Shown here piece after piece: positions 30,993-41,905 of a DNA stretch of 64,000 bases (the first letter of the stretch is position 1; each line of letters starts with the position of its first letter). The notes beneath the pieces are model-generated. The model was not told where the DNA came from. It saw only the letters and a program-made list of their open reading frames with translations, and did not search any database. A program made the translations under genes and the position numbers. The DNA is taken from assembly GCA_009667805.1 (NCBI GenBank), contig CM019066.1, positions 332,140,077 to 332,204,076 of the forward strand, written 5' to 3'. Source of the DNA: Leptobrachium leishanense (taxonomy: Eukaryota > Chordata > Amphibia > Anura > Megophryidae).

Positions 30993-31403
30993 ACCCAGTA
31001 CCACCCGTGACAAAACCAACCCTGAGCCCTACCACACAAATACAAGTCCTGGATCACAGCATGGTGGTTTTGCAGTGGAATAAATGTACTTTTATACTCC
31101 TTTTGGACATTTCTTTAAAAGCAAGACCTCATTTTCATAATATTACCGGATAACACATTTTTTGCCTAGTATCCCTAATGTCTCCAGAGACCAGAGGAAA
31201 TTTTAGCTATAGCACCTGAATTAATATGTTAGTGACAGGTTTCATTTCTGTAAAGTTAACGCATGTAGCTATTAAAGTTGTATATTTATAAAACTCTTAA
31301 TAAAGAGAAATAAGTTGATTCAACATACTTCCATATATTGTGTATATATATATATGCTGTATAGCTTGTCTTGTGCCTAATACGCTTTATCTGAAGGAGA
31401 TAG
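30993..31403. other. No gene; (TA)n at 31340-31353
   Basis: Single-copy-looking text with a short TATATA tract. Confidence 0.4.
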
Positions 31404-31470
31404 TTTAACCTCTTCTCTACCAAGTGATTTTCCAAAAATCTACTGTTGGCAAATGGCAACCAGTGGTTTT
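31404..31470. mobile_element. End fragment of a TTAA-type repeat
   Basis: TTTAACCTCTTCTCTACCAAGTGATTTTCCAAAAATC is a diverged complement of the 16504-16556 unit. Confidence 0.45.
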
Positions 31471-31614
31471 CTTAATTAATTATCCAATAAAAATCAATTG
31501 AGAATATTCCCTATGTATTTCTTACTGTAATAACATATTCTGCAGACAGGTGTCACCTTCTACGAGACAAAAGAAGATACTGTAGTTACAACTGCATTCC
31601 TTAGCTGATTTTAA

Positions 31615-31748
31615 CCAGTTACAGCGCCATGGGCCCACAGGGCTAAACTTTTGGGGCACATTCTGGAGTCCAAAAGTAAACGAAATTCATTTGAAACAAA
31701 CAAGTTTAATTTGCAATGATACAGAATAGCTCCAGATCGTGTTAACAT
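31615..31748. mobile_element. Family G repeat fragment
   Basis: AAACTTTTGGGGCACATTCTGG followed by TGATACAGAATAGCTCCAGA corresponds to 44480-44560 and 51360-51450. Non-coding; cut on the right by a family A insertion. Confidence 0.55.
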
Positions 31749-31751
31749 ACA

Positions 31752-32658
31752 GGGTGATTCAAAGAGATCCGAATTTCTGGTGAAAGGTGACTGAATGCTG
31801 AAATTCGGTGTTCGGTTACCTTTCCTGGCCATTCGGCTATTCAGAGAGCAGGCAGTTCGCCAAATGTTGGCGAATTACCTGCACATACGGTGCCTGTTCG
31901 GTGCCTGTTCGAGGGCAGTGAAATCCCCATAGAGAAGCAATGTTTCGGCTATTCAGAGAACACTAAACAGCAGTGAAAAGCTGCTGAAATGCCCTGCCAG
32001 TCGGTGGTTTCATTCGACAGGTTTATTCAGGTTAATCCCATAGGCTTCAATGTTAAAAATATTCCCGTTTTAATCCAATATGTAATAAACCGTTCATTAT
32101 AATATTCTGCAATAAAAAGTTTCTTTATTTTTAGATTTTTTAGGATCTTTTAGGCATTTTTTGGGATTTTTTGTGAACTTCTTTTCCATTTTTTTTAATC
32201 GTTTTTTCTTTTTTCTGTAACAGCCCGTTTTATTATCATTCATTGGATCTTATATGTAAATGTCAGACATTTTCGTTCTGTAGTTTCTTTGCAAAACAGC
32301 GTTTCACTTTTCAAACATTCAATCGTACTGTTTGGTTTTTATTTCACTCCATTCGTCTGCGTTTTGGGTTTTTCCGACGGCTGCTCTGTGCTGTGATCGG
32401 CGGCTGCTCGGGTTTCTCCGGTGTGTTCGGCGGGGTTAATCCAGATGTTTTTGCCGGTTTCGGTGTGCATTCGCCTGAGTTTTGCAGTGAGTGTTCGGCA
32501 GGTTTGCGGCGGCTTTTCCCTGCACTACGACGACCCCGTGGTGCTTGCTGAATACACCGCAGGGTCGCCGAAATGGGATTGCCAAATCGTGCCGAATTGA
32601 AGAGAACGAAAAGCCACCGAAAGTGCGGTGACTTTTCGAATCTCTTTGAATAATCCTG
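31752..32658 (+). mobile_element. Family A MITE, complete (907 bp)
   Basis: Termini CAGGGTGATTCAAAGAG and CTCTTTGAATAATCCTG. Flanked by ATA at 31749-31751 and 32659-32661, a 3-bp target duplication. The interior has TTCGGCGAATT-like words near the left, then an AT-rich centre with T-runs (32120-32220), then GC-richer text. No coding frame beyond chance (102 codons at 32243). Confidence 0.88.
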
Positions 32659-32661
32659 ATA

Positions 32662-33147
32662 ATCTCTGGCTGTTGTGTCTGCTACCGCTAATCATGTACA
32701 TGATAGCAGTATGCAGGAGTTAAGGGAAGGTAGTGCAATACATAAGGGGTAATGAATAAAAATCTGGATATAATTTACTGAGCAATTTACTTGTGTCACT
32801 GAATATTTTTTTTTATTTTTGTGCATCTGTCCACTATTCTTGCTACAGTTGCTGCTTTTTATAGACTCTTATACACTTGCAAAATGGATATCTACAGAGA
32901 ATAAAATAATTGTCAATCTTCTTATGTGGTTATTTATAGCGTTTTTTTGACAGTTTAGGAAGATTTTTTTTCTTTAAATTTTCCAATATAAAATACAGTA
33001 AAAAAAAATTTGCAAAACATTTAAAATCTCTCCTTTTGTAAGACATCCCAAGAGAGGATCCATCCAGTCTCCTAACAGCTCCCAAGCAAGGATGTAAGGG
33101 TATGGAGGGTTTTGCTTATAATTATGCTTAGAAACTTTTAATTCAAC
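32662..33147. other. No feature recognised
   Basis: AT-rich; T-run at 32806-32816 and A-run at 33000-33009. Confidence 0.4.
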
Positions 33148-33150
33148 TAA

Positions 33151-34400
33151 CAGGGTTATTCAAATTCACGTTCGGTGACTTTTCGTTCTCTTCAATTCGG
33201 TTCCTTTTGCCGATCCCATTTCGGTGACCCTGCGGTGTATTCAGCAAACACCACAGGGTCCCCGAATTGCAGGGAAAGGCTGCCGCAAACCCGACGAAAA
33301 CTAACCGCAAAACAAAGCGAATGCACGCAGAAAACCCTCAAAAACATCGGGAGTTTCACCGAACACCACGGAAAAACCCGAGCAGGAGCCGATCACCCGC
33401 AGCGAAGCCGCCGGAAAAAGCCGAGACCGCAGACAGAGCGAAGTGAATAAATTAGGAAAGCAGTTTGTATGAATGTTTGAAAAGTGAAACACTCAGGGTT
33501 ATTCAAAGAGATTCGAAAAGTCACCGCACGTTCGGTGACTTTTCGTTCTCTTCAATTCGGTTCCTTTTGCCGATCCCATTTCGGTGACCCTGCGGTGTAT
33601 TCAGCAAACACCACAGGGTCCCCGAATTGCAGGGAAAGGCTGCCGCAAACCCGACGAAAACGAACCGCAAAACGCACCGAATGCACGCCGAAAAGCCACA
33701 AAAACATCTGGATTAACCTGCCGAAAACCAAGCCCGAGCAGGAGCCGAACGCAGCCGAAGCAGCCAAAGCAGCTGAGACCGCAGACGAGGGAGGTGAATA
33801 AATTAGCAAAATAGTTTGTGTGAATCTGTGAAAATGAAACGCTGTTTGCAAAGAAACTACTGAGCGAAAATGTCTGAAATTTACATATGAGGTCCAGGGA
33901 ATGATAATAAAGAGGGCTGTTACAGAGAAAATAAGTAAACTTTAAAAAAAAAAATAATCAGACTTTTAAAAAAAAAAAAGAATTTAAGAAAAATGCTTAA
34001 AATATCCTAAAAAATCTATAAATAAAGAGACGCTTTACTGCAGAATTTTATAATGAACGGTTTATTAGATATTGAATTAAAACGGGAATATTTTTAACAT
34101 TGAAGTCTATGGGATTCTCCTGAATAAATCTGCCGCATGAAACCACAGAATGGCAGGGCATTTCGGGAACCTTTCACTGCTGGTTTGTGTTCTCTGAATA
34201 GACGAATCAATGCTTCACTATGGGGTTTTCACTGCCCTCGAACAGGCACCGAACAGGCACCGTATGGTCAGGCAATTCTCCAGGATTTGGCGTATTGCCT
34301 GCTCTCTGGATAGCCGAATGGCCAGGAATGGTAACCGAACGCTGAAAATCAGCGTTCGGTTACCTTTCTCAAGCAATTCGGATCTCTTTGAATAACCCTG
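33151..34400 (-). mobile_element. Family A MITE with a duplicated end (1250 bp)
   Basis: The outer ends CAGGGTTATTCAAATT (33151) and TTTGAATAACCCTG (34400) are flanked by TAA on both sides (33148-33150 and 34401-34403). A second left terminus lies inside at 33494, and 33151-33493 repeats almost exactly as 33494-33836. The inner unit 33494-34400 is 907 bp, the full family length. The 91- and 105-codon plus frames are the duplicated element read in the same register. Confidence 0.88.
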
Positions 34401-34403
34401 TAA

Positions 34404-35414
34404 ATAAAAAAAAGGTGAATATTTGTAACAAAAATGCACCATTTTGTTAAAAGTTTTTACAAATAATTTCCAGAAAGGTGTTGTCCAACATCCCCTTGGC
34501 ATAATAAGACAAGGGATGACATGGGTCAAGAATTCTTTATCCAAAATTCTTCGAACCAGAAGTGTTTTGGATTTCCAATTATATCAGACTTTGGAATATG
34601 GCGGCTTTTGTAACATTTTGAATAATGGATAATCAACCTTTATTATGGTGCAAGAATTTTTTGTATCTTTGTGCAAAATTCAAGCACTATTTGGCATCGT
34701 GCAGAAAAAAAAAACCCTGCGTGATCTGATGACATTTCTTTGAATACAAAACCTCTTTAATAGCGTTTTGTTAGAATTTTAATAAATAGACATTATGTAT
34801 TCAGGACACTGCTTGCTAAGGTTATCAGAGAAAATAGGATACCGAAGAGTACCTCCTCTTTATAAAACACATTATAAAATGCTGCTGTGTATTATAAACA
34901 CTTTGGGCTTTCAGCATTATTGTGATGATACATATACGAGTCTTCAATATAGTGAAATAGGAGTGCGTCCAAGCATAGAGGAATTCATTACAAAAATTAA
35001 ATTATTAGGATATTCATGGATGTCCCCAAATGTGATAAAAAGCATATAAATGCAGAATTATGGGTCTCTATCTCATCAACCAATCTTTCTCCAATTTACC
35101 ATTTAAAATCACAGCTTTGTTCCTGTACTCCCTTAACTGTTTCAATACTGCAGAGTTGTTGGGCGAGTTGCACAGCTCCAAAGCAACAAGAATAGGCGCT
35201 AGTTCACAGGAATAATAGTTGCATTATTTATAAGCATATGTTTTTTTTTATAGATATAGTAGTGAAAGGCCAGTTATTAGTTAAAATTTCGTCCTCTACA
35301 CTCCTTTGTTTCTCGCATTAAAAAATAAATATACACTTACATGGCTACAGGTTATAAGTGATGATAAAAAATATTAAGCCTTCATTTTTAGAATAGAATA
35401 CAATAAGAGTATGT
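34404..35414. other. No gene recognised (1 kb)
   Basis: AT-rich. The 84-codon frame at 34795 lacks any motif. Confidence 0.4.
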
Positions 35415-35422
35415 ATATAGTG

Positions 35423-35567
35423 CAGAGATGTCAAACTCTGGCACCCTAGATGTTGATGAACTACAACTTCATAATTCTCTGGCTGTCAATTGCATTCAAA
35501 GATTTCTGGGAACTGTAGGCAATCAACATATGGGATGGGTGGGAGTGAGCAGAGTATGACACCCCTG
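35423..35567. mobile_element. Family E hAT MITE, complete (145 bp)
   Basis: Ends CAGAGATGTCAAACTCTGG and GTATGACACCCCTG. Flanked by ATATAGTG (35415-35422) and ATATAGAG (35568-35575), an 8-bp duplication with one change. Palindromic and non-coding. Confidence 0.82.
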
Positions 35568-35845
35568 ATATAGAGTATTTTGTGATGAAGTACCTGAGAG
35601 TTGCTTTGGCTCCAGCCATTAGGCAGTTATTTACTTAGACGTGTGTTATCTCTCCGTACCATTGGAGATTTTGGCAGGCATTAAAGTTCTAAAAAATATT
35701 TAGAAAAGTAAAATAGATACGACTTTTAAAAATATTTGGATAAAAAGAATCCTCCTTATGTTATCATTTTTATCAAGATCTGTAAGAAGTTGAGGCCTCT
35801 TTTATCGAGCACCTTAACCTAGCCTGATATTCTATAAAACATATA

Positions 35846-36570
35846 GGGCCAAATTACGATCTTAGCGGTAAAACGAGTGCGCTACGGAGGAAAAACTGCG
35901 GTCGCTGTTTTCCCTCTAGTGTGACGGTTTTACCGCTAGATTACAACGCAGGCGCAAAAAATGCTGTCTGCATTGTTACCGCGCGTTAAACCTCCGGGAT
36001 GCGCGCGGCAGCGTTAAGCACAGCCACGTGCATCCATAGGACTCCATTGAAGCAGACGCCAGCGATCACATGAACAGCCGAATCTCGCCTTGCGAGATCC
36101 GTCACGTCAGCGTAGTGATACGCAGGGGGAAACTGGGGGGACTTTTCCCCCAGTCTTTCCCTGCTCCCCCCGGACAGAGGAGACGGACAGAGCCACGGTC
36201 CTCACCGCAGGACAGGAGGTGACTATACGATTATTATTATTTTTTTTGGCTGGTGTTAACGGATTCTGCACCAGCGAAATCCGTTAGCACCAAGTCCTGC
36301 CTCTGGTTAATTTTATGCTAACCGCAGCCGGACATTAATCAGCGCTACGACTTTGGAATCCTAACGCTGATTAACACTTTGCTCTCACAATGTTAAGTAT
36401 AGGACGCGTGAAGTACAGTAACCTCGCGCAAGGTTTGCGCAGGTTCACACGCGGTACACGATTCCGCATGGTTGTAGCGCTGAGTATGTAATTCGCAAAT
36501 GGTTTTACCCCACGCGTTAAAAATTACTTATGCCAGCGCAAACATTTGTGTCAAGAATGTAATCTGGCCC
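35846..36570. mobile_element. MITE with 3-bp duplication (725 bp)
   Basis: Ends GGGCCAAATTACGATCTT and the complement-like GAATGTAATCTGGCCC. Flanked by ATA on both sides (35843-35845 and 36571-36573). The interior is CpG-rich with repeated GCGTTA/TAACGC words. No frame of note. PIF/Harbinger-like by duplication length only. Confidence 0.7.
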
Positions 36571-36573
36571 ATA

Positions 36574-37001
36574 ATTTTTTAAAATTAATTCCATTTTGCT
36601 CTGATAGTATCCCTGCACATACAGGCAGTAAATATTCATACAGGTTCATTTCAGATAAAGTGTAGGGTCCAGATAAAGGGTTGGAGATTGACACAAGAAT
36701 GTGGAAAGTGGGGTAGGCCATTAAGGATCCCTGGTGCAAGGGTTGGCACCTCCTGAATGAATCAGTGCATTGCCTAACACTCTGATATGTTCTTAGGTTT
36801 CAGAGAGCATTAGTAATTCGTTCCAATCAGTCTGGGGGATATTTTGAATTTCTTGCCATCCTGCGTCACATCTCTGACGATAGTCACTTGGGATTTTTGG
36901 GAGGTGAGGGACTGCAGACCCTTGGTGGGTCTGACATTTCATATTGTTTCCCAGCCCCCCTCTTACTTAGACGTCACCCTGCATCCACTTCTAAATACAG
37001 G
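36574..37001. other. No feature recognised
   Basis: Mixed sequence with no repeat or frame of note. Confidence 0.35.
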
Positions 37002-37128
37002 GGGCAGTATTACAAAGTTGGTGCTAACTTAACCAGAGCTGTTGTAAACTTAGCAACTCCATAGACTATAATAGCTGTGGTAAGTTTACAGCACTTGTTA
37101 AGTTAGCACCAACTTTGCAATATAGCCC
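37002..37128. mobile_element. Family D foldback element, complete (~127 bp)
   Basis: GGGCAGTATTACAAAGTTGG at one end and CCAACTTTGCAATATAGCCC at the other are near-perfect inverted repeats; the arms continue through GTGCTAACTTAACC. Confidence 0.8.
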
Positions 37129-37779
37129 ATGGTGTCATGGTTATCTGTGTGACACTCCCTGAAGTCGGAGAGTGTTGTAGAGTGTTGATTTATACATGCT
37201 GTGCTGTCTCCCAGATGTATACTGTATTCTTGTTTCATTGTCCTAAATGTCTTCATGCTCCCATCTAGCCCTGAGAGCCAAATTAAACCAGATCTCTGCC
37301 ACCTCCCCATGAACTTGCAGAATCCAGGTAGGAAGGCCTCACCGTGGGAGATGGAGAAAACCAGTCCTGGCACCACACCCACTTCCCCTTGCCATGCGGT
37401 GCAGGGGATTCCTTCCTTTGTCTGTTACACCAGGGCATGTGTGTGGAAGGGGGAAAGCTATTCAGCTATAGCGTTGTGTTTTCTCTTTGTTGGGCTGTCC
37501 ATCCCCTGTGTGTTTTGTACTATTGGTTCTCCTGTTCCTTCCCTTCCCTGGGTATGCCCTTTGTGCTATACATTCATCTGCAAAACTAAATAAAGAAGTT
37601 TAAGTCTTTGTTTTCACATTACAGTGAACTCTGGCAATTGACTGGGTGGGATTGGGCCAGAATCAGTACTTCTTCAGGAGTCTTGACAATGAGAGGGAGC
37701 CTTTCTGAAAATAGATACCCACCAGAGTGATGAACTCCATGAAAACTTCATAGTGCTCTGTTAAGGCTGGTGTTATGGT
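37129..37779. other. No gene; LTR-like composition with AATAAA at 37589
   Basis: The 37201-37593 frame (130 codons) and its overlap at 37344 have no recognisable motif. The pyrimidine-rich text and AATAAAGAAG would fit an LTR or a retroposed 3' end, but no boundaries are visible. Confidence 0.3.
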
Positions 37780-37787
37780 AGTACTGT
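37780..37787. repeat. Target-site duplication AGTACTGT (left)
   Basis: Identical to 38806-38813. Confidence 0.9.
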
Positions 37788-38805
37788 CAGGGCCGGTGCT
37801 AGACTATTTTGTGCCCTAGGCAAGACCAGCTACTTGCGCACCCCCCCAAAAAAAGATGGATATAATATATTGCCCCCAGCTCACATGGGTATATTTGCCC
37901 CCAGCTCTCACATGGATATATTGCCCCCAGACTAGCTCACACATGGATATATTGCCCCCAGACTAGCTCACACATGGATATATTGCCCCCAGACTAGCTC
38001 ACGCATGCATATATGACCCAGACCAGCTCACACATGGATATATTGCCCCAGACCAGCTCACAGATGGATATATTGCCCCCAGACCAGCTCACACATGGAT
38101 ATATTGCCCAAGACCAACTCACACATGGATATATTGTCCCCAGACCAGCTCACACATGGATATATTGCCCCAGACCAGCTCACACATGGATATATTGCTC
38201 CAGACCAGCTCACACGTGGATATATTGCCCCAGACCAGCTCACAAATGGATATGCTCCCAGACCACCTCACACATGGATATATGCCCCCAGACTAGCTCA
38301 CACATGGATATGCCCCCAGACCAGCTCACACATGGATATGCCCCCAGACCAGCTCACACATGGTTATATTTGCCCCCCAGCTCTTACCTTCTGTCTGCAG
38401 TGCTCCCCCCGAGAAGATCCTGCCAGCGGCCCGCTGTCCCCCCTCCGCACGCCGCTGTCATCCCCCCTCCGCACACCGCTGTCACCCCCCGTATGCCGCT
38501 GTCACTGATCACGCTGCGCGCTTGCTCTGGGCGCAGCGTGATCATGGAAGACAGCTTGCGGTGGCTGTCCATGCTGAGGGGGTGGGGTTATCCCCGCTTC
38601 CCTCACTCTCTGTTGGACAGTCTCCGCGAGCTGTCTTCCATGATCACGCTGAGCAAGCGCGCAGCGTGATCAGTGACAGCGGCATGCGGAGGGGGGGAAG
38701 CGGGCCGCTGGCAGGATCTTCTCGGGATAGAGGTCTCGACTGCGCCCTAGGCGGCGCTGCGCTCTAGGCGGGCGCCTAGCTCGCCTAGCGGCAGCGCCGG
38801 CCCTG
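37788..38805. mobile_element. Non-autonomous hAT element carrying a minisatellite (1018 bp)
   Basis: Begins CAGGGCCGGTGCTAG and ends GCAGCGCCGGCCCTG; inverted ends plus an exact 8-bp duplication (AGTACTGT) identify hAT. The left subterminal GTGCCCTAGGC is matched by GCGCCCTAGGC near 38741. The interior consists of a minisatellite (37861-38375) and a GC-rich palindrome (arms about 38405-38545 and 38625-38735, centred in 38546-38624). The 218-codon frame at 38013 is repeat read-through. Confidence 0.92.
37861..38375. repeat. Minisatellite within the hAT element, ~16 copies
   Basis: The first units are 25-26 bp (CCCCCAGCTCACATGGGTAT), like the array at 19107; later units grow to about 33 bp by adding AGACCAG before AGCTCACACATGG. 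This shows stepwise lengthening of the unit inside the element. Confidence 0.92.
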
Positions 38806-38813
38806 AGTACTGT
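38806..38813. repeat. Target-site duplication AGTACTGT (right)
   Basis: Partner of 37780-37787. Confidence 0.9.
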
Positions 38814-39140
38814 CCTGAATAGTCACGTTGGGTGTTTGTTTGACTTCCCCATTTAATGATCATCAGGTTTTATCGAATATGTGGCACATATGTCCATAGA
38901 CCTGTTTCAAGGCACACGAGACAGTGATTGACAGGAAAAAGGCAATAATTAACCCATTTTATACCAAAGCTGTATATAGAAGGTCTCTGATTTCAGCCAA
39001 TCAGAACATACATAAAATTCAAACTATGCTCGCTGAGTACCATTGTAAATGATCAGGGAACTAATAACATCCAAATCTACATTAAAAGGTAGACCTTTTT
39101 GTTCATTTAAATTTCACATTTTTTAAATAATTCTAAAAAT
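38814..39140. other. No feature recognised
   Basis: AT-rich spacer. Confidence 0.4.
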
Positions 39141-39143
39141 ACT

Positions 39144-40023
39144 CAGGGTTATTCAAAGAGATCCGAATGGCTGGCGAAAGGGAAACGAACACTGAAAATC
39201 AGTGTTCAGTTACCTTTCTTGGCCATTCGGCTGCCCAGAGAGCAGGCAATTCGACAAATCCTGGCAAATTGCCTGCACATACGGTGCCTGTTCGAGGGCA
39301 GTGAATCACCATAGAGAAGCAATGCTTCATCTATTCAGAGAACAGAGACCAGCAGTGAAAGGTTCCCTAAATGCCCTGTCATTCGGTGGTTTAATTCGGC
39401 AGGCTTATTCAGGCGAATCCCATAGGCTTCAATGTTAAAAATATTCCCGTTTTAATTCAATATCTAATAAACCGTTTATCATAATATTCTGCAGTAAAAA
39501 GTCTCTTTATTTATAAGGATATTTTAAGCATTTTTCGGTATTTTTTTTTTAAAAAAAATCTGATTTTTTTTTTTAAACTTTACTTATTTTTCCTGTAACA
39601 GCCCTTTTTATTATCATTCATTGGATCTCATAAGCAAATTTCAGACATTTTCGCTCAGTAGTTTCTTTGCAAACAGTGTTTCACTTTTCAAACATTCAAG
39701 CAAACTGTTTTTCTAATTTATTCACTGCATTCGTCTGCGGTGTCGGCTTTTTCCAGCGGCTGCGTTGCGTGTGATCGGCTCCTGCTCGGGTTTTTCCGGC
39801 GTTTTCAGCGGGTTAATCCAGATGTTTTTGCGGGTTTCGGTGTGCGTTCACCTCGTTTTGCGTTGAGTTTTCGGCCACTTTTCCCTGCAATTCGGGGACC
39901 CTGTGATGCTTGCTGAATACACCGCAGGGTCGCCGAAATGGTATCGCCAAATCGAACTGAATTGAAGAGAACAAAAAGTCACCGAACGTGCAGTGACTTT
40001 TCGATTCTCTTTGAATTACCCTC
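39144..40023 (+). mobile_element. Family A MITE, complete (880 bp)
   Basis: Starts CAGGGTTATTCAAAGAG and ends TCTTTGAATTACCCTC. Flanked by ACT at 39141-39143 and 40024-40026, a 3-bp duplication. Slightly shorter than the 907-bp copies because of small deletions near 39865. Non-coding. Confidence 0.87.
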
Positions 40024-40026
40024 ACT

Positions 40027-40831
40027 GTTTACATAATTGGAACCTAATGTGAAGCAGTATCAGATAATGTGTTAATTATAAAGAATTATACAAAAGGTAC
40101 AATGCAGACAAAAGTATTGTTTTATTTTCAGCTTTGTTTTGGGCTACCAGACACATCCTGCTGCCAATTCAGCACACAATGAATTTGGGGCAAGAGGTGG
40201 TGGTGGTGGCGATACATTTCTCAGTGTATTCATGAAGAAATTCATAAAATAGGTTCAGAACGAGAGTGAGCTTATTGCACAATGACTGCAGTCCTGAAGG
40301 AGCAGGTAAATTAATAAAATGTATTATCTTGTTAATCAAACATATAGCAGTAACATGAGGTACTTCAATTCTCAAATACAATGGAGCTCACATTTTTATA
40401 CAATCGAGACTTACAAGGGTTAATAAAGTTAATGCTTTTCTTTGATTCAGGATCATCAGAGAATTATTTTACTTCTAGAAAAAGCAATAGAACTGTTGTG
40501 AAAGGAAAAAAAGAATATACTAAACTCATTAAACTATGTTTTATTTTCTCACATCACTCATTTGCATTACTTGTGTTCTCTTTGAATGCTGGAGGTTGTT
40601 TTATTGGTGTGAGAGCACTCCTCTTTTGGATGGTGTTACACTATATTTCCAGCTTTTGAATAGGTTCTTCCAAGTTTGTCAAAAACAGCAATAGGTGTGA
40701 AGACAGTTTGGAAATCCTATGGGAACGAGTAAAAAAAATAATTATTACCTTATTAATACAAACCACGATTTTGAATGTAAATTGGATCCAGAACATGCCC
40801 CGAAATTTTCAACACATAAGACATGACACTC
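40027..40831. other. No gene recognised (0.8 kb)
   Basis: AT-rich. The 92-codon frame at 40381 has no motif. Confidence 0.4.
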
Positions 40832-40834
40832 AAT

Positions 40835-41143
40835 CAGGGTTATTCAGAGAGCGGAAAAAAGCAGGAGAATGACTGGAGAATGGAGAATTCTATAGCCGAT
40901 TTAGCCGATTTGGAAAGTGAGATGAAAGGGATAATTTTTCTGGTTTGGCTATTTTGACCTAGAATTTTCCATTCTCCAGTCATTCTCCTGCTTTTCACCT
41001 CTCTTTGAATAACCCTGTAGGTCAAAATAGCCAATTTGGAAAGTGATATATCTGGGAAAAAGTTTCTGGTTTGGCTATTTTGACTTAGAGTTTTCACTTC
41101 TCCAGTCATTCTCCTGGTTTTCACCTCTCTCTGAATAACCATG
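40835..41143. mobile_element. Family B foldback MITE, one full plus one partial copy
   Basis: A full unit (40835-41016, CAGGGTTATTCAGAGAG ... CTTTGAATAACCCTG) is followed directly by a second partial unit (41020-41143) that starts in the interior and ends TCTGAATAACCATG. Outer flanks are AAT and AAC, an imperfect 3-bp match. Confidence 0.75.
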
Positions 41144-41312
41144 AACGTGTTGAAAATATTTGAAAAAGCACTGAGGTCAGGTTCTCCTTCAAGGAAACAC
41201 AGAGCCCAAGATGTAACTTACATGTAGAATTCTCTTTGTTAAATAGAGCTTACTGACCATGGGAATGTACAGTAGAGACACTTGTGTGTAGTGTATTTCA
41301 CAGTGTTGTTAA

Positions 41313-41388
41313 TGAAAACTAGTTTTCCAAAAATCCACTGAGTCCTGACAGTAGTTTTATGGAAAACCACCTGATAGCAAAGCGGTTA
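41313..41388. mobile_element. End fragment of a TTAA-type repeat
   Basis: TTCCAAAAATCCACTGAGTCC ... TTTATGGAAAACCACCTGATAGCAAAGCGGTTAA; same family as 16504-16556. Confidence 0.5.
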
Positions 41389-41767
41389 ACTAAACAAAAA
41401 AGGTGATGGTGAGTTGTCAAATCACAAACCAGGGATCCCCTCATTTCTTGGAAATCTGTGATTTGCAGAAATATTATTGGCATAAACAGTCGTTATAAAA
41501 TGCATTCTCATTCATTTCAAGGAATTTATAATGCAGAAATCATAATACAGAAATGTTTATAAAAAAAATGGGTTAATATTTTACAACAAAAAATAGTGGT
41601 ATCCAGTGTGGCATGTCCTATTCCTGTTGGGCATGTTATTTTAACAAAAATGACGAAAGGAAGTTCATGATGTGACTTTGCAAAGAAGTTTGAAACACAT
41701 GCATGAGCAAGTTCAGATCGGCACGCAACCGTATAATACGTTGAAGAGTCAGCTGTATGTACTACAA
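41389..41767. other. No feature recognised
   Basis: Mixed, no repeat of note. Confidence 0.35.
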
Positions 41768-41903
41768 CGGGGCTGTCAATCAAACTCATGGCCCCTGATG
41801 TTGATGCCTATACTTCTCAGAATTCTTACAATGCAATAGATGGCCAGGAAATCATGGGAGTTGTAGTTCAAAAACATCTGGTGGGCATAGTTTGACAGCC
41901 CTG
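41768..41903. mobile_element. Family E hAT MITE (136 bp)
   Basis: Ends CGGGGCTGTCAATCAAACTC and AGTTTGACAGCCCTG; flanks TACTACAA and TATTACAT match at six of eight bases. Palindromic. Confidence 0.65.
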
Positions 41904-41905
41904 TA

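Noticed and set aside
33175..33801. Two plus frames beginning MTFRSLQFGSFC that look like a duplicated gene
   Set aside because: They are the duplicated end of a family A MITE; the same text occurs in other copies in either orientation with stops.
37201..37593. 130-codon frame with hydrophobic stretches
   Set aside because: A second frame overlaps it, there is no motif, and composition fits LTR-like or retroposed sequence better.
38013..38669. 218-codon plus frame
   Set aside because: Read-through of the minisatellite and palindrome inside the hAT element; no domain.
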